From Mycobacterium europaeum (GTDB taxonomy: Bacteria; Actinomycetota; Actinomycetes; Mycobacteriales; Mycobacteriaceae), in NCBI RefSeq assembly GCF_002102155.1, contig NZ_LQOU01000013.1, positions 1-64,000 of the forward strand: a stretch of 64,000 nucleotides of DNA. The letters run 5' to 3'. The notes under the pieces are model-generated. The model was not told where the DNA came from and ran no database searches. It was given only the letters and a program-made list of their open reading frames with translations. Position 1 is the stretch's first letter. Each line of letters begins with the position of its first letter. The translations under genes were made by a program, and so were the position numbers. Shown piece after piece: positions 28,055 to 36,156 of the stretch.

Positions 28055-29526
28055 TCCCGTATCTGCCCGGTCGCCATCGCCTCGCGGTGGATGGCGTGCT
28101 GCTGGCGGTGTTCCTGTTCGGGTGCTTCGTCTTTGGCGTGCTCGCGGTGCGGCGAACCACCGAGGGCGCGTTGCTGATCGCCGCGACGTTCTGCCTGGTG
28201 CTGTACTGGGTGAAGCGCGAGGGGATGGCGGGGGTGACGTTGTTCTTGGCGTTCGCGGCGCTGCCCGAAGGCCTGCACGTCGGCAAAGTCATTGGGCCGG
28301 TGGCGATCTACGCGTATCAGGTGCTCGCGGTGCTGGCCATCGGCTACCTGATCCCGGTCGTCAAACCCCGGTTCGGGGACTTCTGGCTGCCGGCGATGTT
28401 CGTGTTCACCGTCCTGTACTTCACCGTGGTCGGCTTCCAGCTGGGGCACGACCCCACGATGATCCTGCACGAATCGACCACCCTGATCGAGATGGTGATC
28501 GGGTTCGTGCTGGCGCTGTTGATCGTGTACGGCGGGTACCTGCGGTTCTGCGTGCGCGTCATGGTGGTGACGCTGTGGTTTTCGGCGGCCATGGCGATTT
28601 TCAGCTCCCTGCACGCGATCCGGCTGGCCGGGCGGGCCGAGAGCCTGGAGGAGGCGACGGGCGCCGGCCAGGCCCTGCGCATCGTCCTGTCCACCCAGAC
28701 GCCGGCCACCGCCACGCTGACCGCTCTGGTTGCCGCGTCGATCGTCGGCCGCGTCCGGCCGATGGCGTACCTCGCCTTCGGCCCGCCGGCGCTGATCATT
28801 TCGCTGCTGGCCTTCTCGCGGAACACGCTGATCGCCGTGGCGGTGGGCGCCACCGTCGCGTTGTTCGCCAATTTCGGTTGGCCGGCCCTGCGGCGTTCGG
28901 CCGCCGTCGCCGCGATCAGCTTGGGCGTCTTCGCGCTGACGGTGCCGCTGTCGCTGTTCGTGCTGCAGCATTCGGAGGCCGGGTCCTGGCTCAGCGACCA
29001 ATTCACCGCTTTCAACCAGCGGGTGCTCGGCGGCGTCTCGGCGAGCGCGCTCGCCACCGACGAGTCGACGCTGGACAGGCTGCGGGAAAACGCCCGCCTC
29101 AACGCCGCGATCGCGCAGGCGCCGCTGTTCGGCCACGGCCTCGGGTATGCCTACCAGCTGCCGTCGGGCAACGATCCGAAGGCGTTCGCCTGGACGCTGG
29201 GACCGACCTACTCGCACCTGTTCTACCAATGGTGGGTGGCCAAGGCCGGGGCAGTGGGCATGGCGGCGTTCGCCTGGCTCGCGCTGACGCCGGTCGTCAA
29301 GGCGCTGCGCTGCGCGTCGGCCCCGGCGAAGATCAGCGCGGCGGTCTGCGCCGGCCTGCTCGCGATATCCGCCCTGTGGCCGCTGCCCGAAATGCCCATG
29401 GACGCCCTGGCTTTGGGTATGGCGCTGGGGACGGCCATGGGATTCGCCGGGCTGCGGCGCAGGAACTCCGAAGCGGGCCACCCGGGCGACCGCAGCGTGC
29501 CGGAGCCGGCCGCCGACCGAAAATGA
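28051..29526 (+). CDS. Wzy-like polysaccharide polymerase/O-antigen ligase
   Basis: This 491-residue integral membrane protein has about ten to twelve hydrophobic segments and a larger extracytoplasmic loop before FGHGLGYAYQLP. This is the usual topology and signature region of Wzy/WaaL proteins; SRNTLIAVAVGA is another typical piece. It would join lipid-linked repeat units on the outer face of the membrane. Its GTG overlaps the Wzc-like stop (GTGA). Wzy families are divergent, so the call relies on topology and context. Confidence 0.78.
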   Translation: MIPYLPGRHRLAVDGVLLAVFLFGCFVFGVLAVRRTTEGALLIAATFCLVLYWVKREGMAGVTLFLAFAALPEGLHVGKVIGPVAIYAYQVLAVLAIGYLIPVVKPRFGDFWLPAMFVFTVLYFTVVGFQLGHDPTMILHESTTLIEMVIGFVLALLIVYGGYLRFCVRVMVVTLWFSAAMAIFSSLHAIRLAGRAESLEEATGAGQALRIVLSTQTPATATLTALVAASIVGRVRPMAYLAFGPPALIISLLAFSRNTLIAVAVGATVALFANFGWPALRRSAAVAAISLGVFALTVPLSLFVLQHSEAGSWLSDQFTAFNQRVLGGVSASALATDESTLDRLRENARLNAAIAQAPLFGHGLGYAYQLPSGNDPKAFAWTLGPTYSHLFYQWWVAKAGAVGMAAFAWLALTPVVKALRCASAPAKISAAVCAGLLAISALWPLPEMPMDALALGMALGTAMGFAGLRRRNSEAGHPGDRSVPEPAADRK

Positions 29527-30536
29527 TTGCGGTCATTCACGTCGGGCCCGACATGTACAGCTTCGGCGGGACGCAGTCCGTGATCCGGGTCATCCGCGAC
29601 AACATGATCGGCGCCGACCAGATCCGCGTGCTGTCCACGTGGAACGGGCGCCACCACGCCAGGAACCTCGTGCTCACCGTGCGCGCGGGGGCGGCGCTGG
29701 CCCGGGCGCCGCGCGCGAGCATCGTGCACTTCCACTTGTCCAACGGTGGCGCCTGGTTGCGCGAAGGACCGCTGATCCGGCTGGCGCGGGCGCGCGGCTT
29801 CCGGATCATCGTCACCATCCACGGCTCGGACTTCGCCGAGTTCGCCCGGTCGCGCCCGCGTTTCGTGCGGTCCACGCTGAGCAAGGCGGACCACATCATC
29901 GTCTTGTCGGAGGAGGCGCGCGCGGCCGCGAAACGGGTGGCGCCCGCGGTGCCGGTGTCGATCGTGGCGAACCCGGTCGCCATCGACCGGGACGCGCCCG
30001 GCGCCGGTTCGACACCGCCGGTGGTGCTGTTCGCCGGCACCATCGGGCGGCGCAAGGGTGTCGACACGCTGGTTGCGGCCTGGCGGCAGCTGCTCGCCGA
30101 GGGCATCGAAGGCCGTTGCCGCATAGTCGGTGTCGTCGACGACTACACGCCGCCGCCCACGGAGCGCCTGACCGTCGAGCCGCCGGTGCATCCGGACCGG
30201 GTCCGCGAGCTGATCCGGTCGGTCCGGGTGGTGACGCTCCCGTCGTTCGCCGAGGGCATGCCGATGATCCTGACCGAGGCCCTCGCCGGCGCGCGACCGT
30301 TCGTGGCGACCCCCGTCGGCGGTACGGCCGAGATCGCCTCGGACCCGGGCATGCTCGTACCCGTGGGCGACGCGCCCGCCCTGGCGGCGGCGATCGGCCG
30401 GTACCTGCGCGATGCGGACCTCGCCGAGCGTGACGGGCGCCGGGGTCAGGAACACATCGCGGCGACGCGGAGTCCGCGCGTCATCGACGCGGAGCTGCGC
30501 CGGATCTATGAGGGCTGCAGTGTTGGGGCGGGTTGA
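29523..30536 (+). CDS. GT4 glycosyltransferase
   Basis: This 337-residue GT-B retaining glycosyltransferase has an N-terminal acceptor domain starting GPDMYSFGGTQSVIR, the C-terminal FAGTIGRRKGVDTLVAAW, and the E-x7-E nucleotide-sugar motif SFAEGMPMILTEALAG. The sugar is unknown. The ATG at 29523 overlaps the Wzy-like stop (ATGA), and the next gene starts inside its last 29 bp, so expression is tightly coupled. Confidence 0.9.
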   Translation: MIAVIHVGPDMYSFGGTQSVIRVIRDNMIGADQIRVLSTWNGRHHARNLVLTVRAGAALARAPRASIVHFHLSNGGAWLREGPLIRLARARGFRIIVTIHGSDFAEFARSRPRFVRSTLSKADHIIVLSEEARAAAKRVAPAVPVSIVANPVAIDRDAPGAGSTPPVVLFAGTIGRRKGVDTLVAAWRQLLAEGIEGRCRIVGVVDDYTPPPTERLTVEPPVHPDRVRELIRSVRVVTLPSFAEGMPMILTEALAGARPFVATPVGGTAEIASDPGMLVPVGDAPALAAAIGRYLRDADLAERDGRRGQEHIAATRSPRVIDAELRRIYEGCSVGAG

Positions 30537-31479
30537 GCTCGCCGGGCCCCGGCTGAGCATCAGCGCGATGGGCTTCGGATGCGGCGGTCTGATGCAGTCA
30601 CCGTCGCGCAAGGAACGGATGGCCGTGCTGGGTGCCGCGGTGGACAACGGGATCACCCACTTCGACACCGCACGCATGTACGGGCTCGGGATGGCCGAGG
30701 CGGAGCTCGGGGTGTTCCTGCGCACGGTGCCACGCGACAGCGTCACCGTGGCAACCAAATTCGGCATCGATGTGGGCGGCCTGGCCCGGCGGCTCGGCCG
30801 GTTTCAGGCCCCGGCGCGTGCGCTGCTGCGCCAGGCGCCGGCGCTGCGGCGCGCGGTCAAGCGCCGGCAGGCGACGCCCGGGACCGCCCGCGTGTACGAC
30901 GCGGCCGGCGCGGCGCGCAGCCTCGACGAGAGTCTCGCGGCGCTGGCCGTCGACTACGTCGACATCTTGTTCCTGCACGGTCCCCGCCCGGGGGACACCG
31001 TCGCCGGTGCCGAGCTCCGTGACTTCTTCGAACGCGCCCACCGGCAGGGCAAGATCCGCGCCTGGGGTGTCTCGCAGGACGAGGGGCTGGACACGGATTT
31101 CGCCGCGGCGTTCGCGCCCGCGGGCGTGAGCCAGGTTCGCGCCGACCTGCTCCACCCCCCGCCGCGCCCGGCGGATCTCGCGTTCGGGGTGCTGCAGAGG
31201 TCATACGTCGCGCTCTCGGCGGCGCTGCGCTCCGACCCGGCGTTGGCGCAACGCTGGCGCGAGGCCCTCCAGCTCGACCCACTGGCTCCCGGGGCGCTGC
31301 CCAAACTGATCCTCGGATCGTCAGCCGCCGCAACCGGTTGCCGCGCAATACTTTACAGCACCACCAACCCGGGACGGGTCGCCGAAGCGGCGGGCGCCGT
31401 CGCGTCGCCGCCGGACGCCGCGACGGTGGCGCGGTTCCTGGCGCTGGCGGCGGAGGTGGGCGGGGGTGCCACCGCGTGA
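30508..31479 (+). CDS. Aldo/keto reductase-family protein
   Basis: This protein of about 323 residues has the aldo/keto reductase tetrad in place: Asp and Tyr in THFDTARMYGLG, Lys in VATKFGID, His in LFLHGPRP. It has a (beta/alpha)8 pattern, and an insertion of about 50 residues after the Lys motif is longer than usual. It overlaps both the GT4 gene (29 bp) and the GMC oxidoreductase gene (GTGA). A pair of sugar-type dehydrogenases inside a polysaccharide operon suggests oxidation or reduction of a sugar residue or precursor. A GTG at 30520 is an alternative start. Confidence 0.82.
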   Translation: MRAAVLGRVELAGPRLSISAMGFGCGGLMQSPSRKERMAVLGAAVDNGITHFDTARMYGLGMAEAELGVFLRTVPRDSVTVATKFGIDVGGLARRLGRFQAPARALLRQAPALRRAVKRRQATPGTARVYDAAGAARSLDESLAALAVDYVDILFLHGPRPGDTVAGAELRDFFERAHRQGKIRAWGVSQDEGLDTDFAAAFAPAGVSQVRADLLHPPPRPADLAFGVLQRSYVALSAALRSDPALAQRWREALQLDPLAPGALPKLILGSSAAATGCRAILYSTTNPGRVAEAAGAVASPPDAATVARFLALAAEVGGGATA

Positions 31480-33179
31480 TCCGTGGGCCCCGCGAGTTCG
31501 CCCCGAACGCGACGATCGAGACCGACGTCGTGGTCGTCGGGGCCGGCGCGATCGGCATCGCGACGGCGCTCGAGCTCGCGCGGTCCGGTGTCCAAGTGGC
31601 GCTGATCGAAAGTGGGCTGGAGCGCAAAAGCCAAGCGGCGCAGGAGTTGTCGACCCTCGCGTCACTGCAGGACGACGAGCTCCATGCGCACAGCGAGCTG
31701 ATGATCCGTCGGCAAGTGGGCGGGACCACGGCATTGTGGGGCGGCCGATGCGTCATGTTCGATCCGATCGATTTCGAGGACCGCCCGCTCACCGCGCAGG
31801 CGCCCTGGCCGATCCGCTATGAGGACGTCGAGCCGTACCTGCAACGCGCGTGCGATTGGGCCGCGTGCGGGAGGGCGGAGTTCAACGCGCGCGACGTCCC
31901 GGAGCTGGCGCAGACCGACATGGTCGCCGGGCTGCCCGATGGGGACGTGCGCACCACCGACCTCGAGCGCTGGGCGCTGCCGACGCGTTTCGGCCGCGAG
32001 TACCGGACCGAGCTGCGCGACGCCCCCTGCCTCACCTTGTGGACCGGCCTCACCTGCACCGAAATCGTGACGACGCCGGCCGGTGACCGCGTCGACCACC
32101 TCGTGATCAAGACGCTCGACGGGCGCCAGGGCAGGGTGGTCGCCGCGGACTACGTCATCGCGACCGGCGGTCTGGAGGCCACTCGCCTGCTGCTCGCGTC
32201 GGACCGCCACCATCCGGCGGGCCTGGGAAACGGGGGCGGCCATCTCGGACGCTGGTACATGTCCCACGTCGAAGGCAGGGTCGCGCGCGTGCAGTTCACC
32301 ACCGATCGCGTCCTCTACGCCTACGAGCGGGACAACGACGGGGTGTACGTCCGTCGGCGCTTCACCCTGGACCCGCGGCTGCAGCGCGAGGCGGCCATGC
32401 TGAATGCCGCTGTCTGGCTGGTCAACCCGCCGATCAGCGACCCCGGCCACGGAAGCGGGATCCTGTCCGGCGTTTACCTCACGCTGATCTCCCCGGTCGG
32501 CCGTTTCCTGCTCGCGGAGGCGATCCGCGCAAAGCACACCGAGACGGACGGCCCGCCGCGGATCCTCGCGCACCTGCGCAACATCGTGCGGGACCTGTTC
32601 CCGTCGCTGCGGTTCGCGCTCACCTTCTCCTACGCCCGGTTCCTGCGCAGGGGCCGTAAGGCGCCGGGCTTCTTCGTGAAGAGCGCCGACAGCCGGTATC
32701 TGCTGCACTACCACGGCGAGCACCTTCCGCACTGGGAGAGCCGGGTCGAGCTCGCCGACGACCGCGACGCCCTCGGCATGCGCAGGCTGCGCACCCACAT
32801 CCACTTCTCGGACGCCGACTACCGGAGCGTGCGCGCGGCCATCGCCACGATCGATGAACACCTCCGCCGGCACGGCGTGGGACGCGTGGAATGGCTGACC
32901 GACGACGTCGAGGGGTCGGTGCGCGGGTTCTTGGGCGGCCACGCCGGTTACCACCAGGCCGGAACGACGCGCATGTCGACCACCGAAGAGGGCGGCGTCG
33001 TGGACCCGCACCTACAGGTTCACGGGGTGCGCGGGTTGTACGTCGCGAGCACATCGGTCCTGCCGACGTCGAGCCAGGCGAACCCGACACTGCTCGGGAT
33101 CGCGCTGGGCGTGCGGCTCGCCGAACGCCTCGCCCGCGCCCGAACCCCTTGCGCCGGTCCGGATTCCAGGACCGCATGA
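31476..33179 (+). CDS. GMC-family FAD oxidoreductase
   Basis: This 567-residue flavoprotein has an N-terminal ADP-binding fold (VVVVGAGAIGIATALELARSG), RRQVGGTTALWGG typical of the GMC group, YVIATGGLEATRLLL, and a C-terminal GMC segment (AGTTRMSTTEEGGVVD, then VLPTSSQANPTLLG). Members oxidise sugar or alcohol hydroxyls. It starts at GTG 31476, overlapping the aldo/keto reductase stop. There is no export signal, so it should act on cytosolic sugars or lipid-linked intermediates. It ends 4 bp before the converging GT4 gene, with no visible terminator between them. Confidence 0.88.
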   Translation: MIRGPREFAPNATIETDVVVVGAGAIGIATALELARSGVQVALIESGLERKSQAAQELSTLASLQDDELHAHSELMIRRQVGGTTALWGGRCVMFDPIDFEDRPLTAQAPWPIRYEDVEPYLQRACDWAACGRAEFNARDVPELAQTDMVAGLPDGDVRTTDLERWALPTRFGREYRTELRDAPCLTLWTGLTCTEIVTTPAGDRVDHLVIKTLDGRQGRVVAADYVIATGGLEATRLLLASDRHHPAGLGNGGGHLGRWYMSHVEGRVARVQFTTDRVLYAYERDNDGVYVRRRFTLDPRLQREAAMLNAAVWLVNPPISDPGHGSGILSGVYLTLISPVGRFLLAEAIRAKHTETDGPPRILAHLRNIVRDLFPSLRFALTFSYARFLRRGRKAPGFFVKSADSRYLLHYHGEHLPHWESRVELADDRDALGMRRLRTHIHFSDADYRSVRAAIATIDEHLRRHGVGRVEWLTDDVEGSVRGFLGGHAGYHQAGTTRMSTTEEGGVVDPHLQVHGVRGLYVASTSVLPTSSQANPTLLGIALGVRLAERLARARTPCAGPDSRTA

Positions 33180-33183
33180 GCCG

Positions 33184-34242
33184 TCAGCGCCGGCCGGCCA
33201 GCACCTCGGCGATGACGTCCAGGAAGCGCTGCGCGACGATGTCGACGTCGCAGTGCTGCGCGTAGTGGCCCGCCGCCTGGGCGCCGAGCCGCGCCGCGAC
33301 CGACGGGTCGGCCAACAGGTCGAAAGCGGCCGCCAGTCCGGCGACATCGTCGACACCGATCGGGGGGAAGCCCGGTGGCTGGTACTCGGGCAGGGCGCCG
33401 GCGGTGGACACGATCGGCATCACACCCAGTTGCATCGAGAGCACCTGCACGCCGCTCTGTGACGCCCGCCGGTAATGGCACACCGAACCCTTCGCCGCGG
33501 CCAGCGTCGGAATGACGTCGGCGTAGCGGTAGCTGCCGTTGCGCCAGCGCGTGTGTTCGGGCAGGGCGCCGGCGTCCAGCGGCCCGTCACCGATGAGCAC
33601 CAGGTCGTCGCCGCGCCAGCCGCCGCCGGCGAGATGGCGTCGCCACGCCTCGAGCACCACGTCGACGTTCTTGTACGGGTTGAGCCGGCCGAACATGACG
33701 AAGTCGCGGCGCCCTTCGGGCCCGACGAACGGTGGAATCCTATGCGGGTCAACATCACTGGCGAGCGGCACCACATGCACCGGTGTGCCGGCGACGTCGC
33801 GCCGCGCGGAGACGGCCGTCGCGACGTAGCGGCTGTAGGTGACGGTGGCCGCCGAGCGGGCGCCCCAGCGGTCGAATACCGCGCGTTCGTAGGGGGGGAC
33901 CTGCTCGCCGGGATCGTGCGGCTGGTCGTCGTGCACCACCTGGATGCGTGGTGCCCGCCCGGCCAGCACGATCCAGCGCGGGTCGCGCACGATCTCGGCG
34001 ATCACGACGTCGGGCGCAAAGCGGCGGATGCGGCGCCACGCCTTCACGGTGGGGAGCCAGGTCGCGGCGGTCTTGAAGCGCGGATCGAGTACCAACTCGT
34101 AGTCGCGGGCGGCATCGGACTCGGGGTGCCGATCCGAGGTCACCAGCAACACCTCGGCGCCCCGCCGCAACAACCCCTCGGCCTGCACGCGCACCGCCGG
34201 TCGCGTCCAGGGCGAAAGCCACAGCACCCGGGGAGATTTCAT
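33184..34242 (-). CDS. GT4-like glycosyltransferase
   Basis: This 352-residue GT-B fold protein starts LWLSPWTRPAVRVQAEGLLRR and has a C-terminal nucleotide-sugar domain FVMFGRLNPYKNVDVVLEAW. At the usual E-x7-E place the sequence reads SQSGVQVLSMQLGVMPI, lacking the first glutamate. Relatives with this change exist, but activity could be altered. Its ATG overlaps the stop of the upstream methyltransferase gene by 4 bp, forming a two-gene unit. Confidence 0.8.
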   Translation of the reverse strand: MKSPRVLWLSPWTRPAVRVQAEGLLRRGAEVLLVTSDRHPESDAARDYELVLDPRFKTAATWLPTVKAWRRIRRFAPDVVIAEIVRDPRWIVLAGRAPRIQVVHDDQPHDPGEQVPPYERAVFDRWGARSAATVTYSRYVATAVSARRDVAGTPVHVVPLASDVDPHRIPPFVGPEGRRDFVMFGRLNPYKNVDVVLEAWRRHLAGGGWRGDDLVLIGDGPLDAGALPEHTRWRNGSYRYADVIPTLAAAKGSVCHYRRASQSGVQVLSMQLGVMPIVSTAGALPEYQPPGFPPIGVDDVAGLAAAFDLLADPSVAARLGAQAAGHYAQHCDVDIVAQRFLDVIAEVLAGRR

Positions 34243-35063
34243 AGCTCGTCGTCGGCCTCAAGGAAGATGTCGGCGTCGCTCCACATCCGGGTCTGCAGCG
34301 CGCGTCGCGGCACGCCGGCGAGCAGGGCGGTGACACGGGGCGAGGCAAGCAGCCGCCACGCCAGCGGGTTGACCTTCGCGCGGGTCCAGATGTGCAGCCC
34401 CATGCCGCCGAGTTGCCACCACCGCGTCTTCGAGGTGTGGAACTGCATGCCGAATCGCTTCCCGATGAACTCCAGCGTCGATCTCTGGTAGAAGGTGATG
34501 TGCTGGCCGGTGGCAAAGGCGTAGTACATCCAGTCCTGCGGGGGCGGGGGCCCATCGAACAATTCGGTTGTGAAAACGATGGTGTCGGTGCCCGTGGTCT
34601 GAAGCAGCTCGGCGACGAAGCCGATCGGGTCCGTCAGGTGCTCCATCACCTCGAAGGCGGTGACGACGGTGTACGGGGGTCCGGGGCCGGCGTCCGCGTC
34701 GAAGCCCTGCGCGGTCAGGTTGGGGGAGTGTTTGTCGGCCCAGTAGTAGTCGAAGCCGATGTCCCGCATCAGTCGCGTGTAGACGCCGTAACCCCCGGCC
34801 GCGTCGAGAAACCGGCCGCGGTGATCGAAGAAGAAGTACAGCAGCACCGACATGGCCCGGGCGAGATACTGATTGCGCCACAGCATGGTGGTGTCGGCCG
34901 CCGCGATGGGACTCGCATAAGCCTCGTCGAGCCAATACGGTTCCTCGGTCTGCAGGCCGCCGCAGTTGTCGCAGAAGTAGTACTTGCAGTCGTATTTGGT
35001 GAGGACTTTGTGGGTGAACGCCAGGGTGGTGCCGGAACTGCAGATGCGGCACAGCACGCCCAT
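34239..35063 (-). CDS. Class I methyltransferase with N-terminal zinc-ribbon
   Basis: This 274-residue protein carries two CxxC pairs near the start (LCRICSSG and FCDNCGG), likely a zinc ribbon. A SAM-binding domain follows, with motif I FLDAAGGYGVYTRLMRD, VVTAFEVMEHLTDP and TGQHITFYQRSTLEFIG. The layout is that of sugar methyltransferases of the TylF/NovP and C-methyltransferase type found in polysaccharide and glycolipid clusters. The ATG at 35063 has GGAGGA upstream, so I rejected a longer start at 35102. A modified sugar in the polymer is likely. Confidence 0.82.
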   Translation of the reverse strand: MGVLCRICSSGTTLAFTHKVLTKYDCKYYFCDNCGGLQTEEPYWLDEAYASPIAAADTTMLWRNQYLARAMSVLLYFFFDHRGRFLDAAGGYGVYTRLMRDIGFDYYWADKHSPNLTAQGFDADAGPGPPYTVVTAFEVMEHLTDPIGFVAELLQTTGTDTIVFTTELFDGPPPPQDWMYYAFATGQHITFYQRSTLEFIGKRFGMQFHTSKTRWWQLGGMGLHIWTRAKVNPLAWRLLASPRVTALLAGVPRRALQTRMWSDADIFLEADDEL

Positions 35064-35247
35064 CAAATCCTCCCGCGCATGTCCCGCGCCTCGAGCAAAC
35101 ACCAGGACAATGCAGAACCTACGGCACTTTCGGTGCTGCGGGCAAGCGAATCGGCAGCCGATTTCGGTGCGGACCGCCGTTGTGCACCACCGTTATTCAG
35201 CGAACGTGGGGAATGCTCGGCTATCGCCGTGATAGTTTCTATCTCCC

Positions 35248-36120
35248 ATGGCCAGAAGCGCTACACCGCCACCGAAAGAGACGCTCCGGCAGAAGATCCG
35301 GCGCATCCTCGGCACTGAAACGCGGGACCAGCTCAAGGATCTGATCCTTTTCGACCATTCCCAGTCGCTGAAGGCGAACCATCCCAACCCGCTCAACCGC
35401 GCGGGCAAGAAATGCTTTTCGGCGACCGACGAGGACGGAATAACGCTGGAGATCCTGCGCCGGATCGGCCGGCTCGACGACGGCGTGTTCGCCGAGTTCG
35501 GCGTCGGCGACGGGACCGAGAACAACACACTGATCCTTGCCGCACTGGGCTGGAAGGGCTTCTGGGTGGGGGGACAGGACCTGGCCGTCACCGTCGAAGA
35601 CCACCCGCGGTTCACCTACCAGAAGGCGTGGATCACCGCGGACAACATCCTTGCGCTGACCCGCTCCTGCCAGCAGAGGATCGACGCCACCGGAGTCGAC
35701 GTGATCTCCCTCGACCTCGACGGCAACGACATCTACCTGGTCGAGAGGCTCTTGGCCGACGGCATCCGTCCCAAGCTGTTCATCGTCGAATACAACGGCA
35801 AGTTCCCGCCGCCGGTGCGGTTCCAGATCGCCTACGACCCCGATCATGTCTGGCAGTCCGACGACTACTTCGGGGCATCGCTGAGCAGCTATGCGGCGCT
35901 GTTCGCCCGCTTCGACTACCGCCTGGTGTGCTGCAACTCCCACTCCGGTTCCGACGCGTTCTTCATCGACACCGCCCTGTCCGGCTACTTCGCCGACGTG
36001 CCGACGGACATCGAGGAGATCTACACCGAGCCCAGGTACTTTCTCTACGGCGGCTTCGGTCAGCACAAGACGTCCCTCCGCACGGTGGCGCAGATCCTGC
36101 GCCCGCGTCCCGAACGATGA
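35248..36120 (+). CDS. FkbM-like methyltransferase-fold protein
   Basis: This 290-residue protein has a SAM-type motif I (VFAEFGVGDGTENNTLIL), VISLDLDGNDIYLVERLL and LFIVEYNGKFPPP, giving an overall pattern like FkbM methyltransferases. Assignment to a defined family is uncertain. The first 60 residues are basic and helical. It is divergent from the zinc-ribbon methyltransferase gene (184-bp gap) and converges on the GT2-GT4 gene, ending 36 bp short of it. It probably O-methylates a sugar of the polymer. Confidence 0.6.
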   Translation: MARSATPPPKETLRQKIRRILGTETRDQLKDLILFDHSQSLKANHPNPLNRAGKKCFSATDEDGITLEILRRIGRLDDGVFAEFGVGDGTENNTLILAALGWKGFWVGGQDLAVTVEDHPRFTYQKAWITADNILALTRSCQQRIDATGVDVISLDLDGNDIYLVERLLADGIRPKLFIVEYNGKFPPPVRFQIAYDPDHVWQSDDYFGASLSSYAALFARFDYRLVCCNSHSGSDAFFIDTALSGYFADVPTDIEEIYTEPRYFLYGGFGQHKTSLRTVAQILRPRPER

Positions 36121-36156
36121 CGCGTCGGGACGAAAGCCGCGGCCTGCGAAGCGTGT

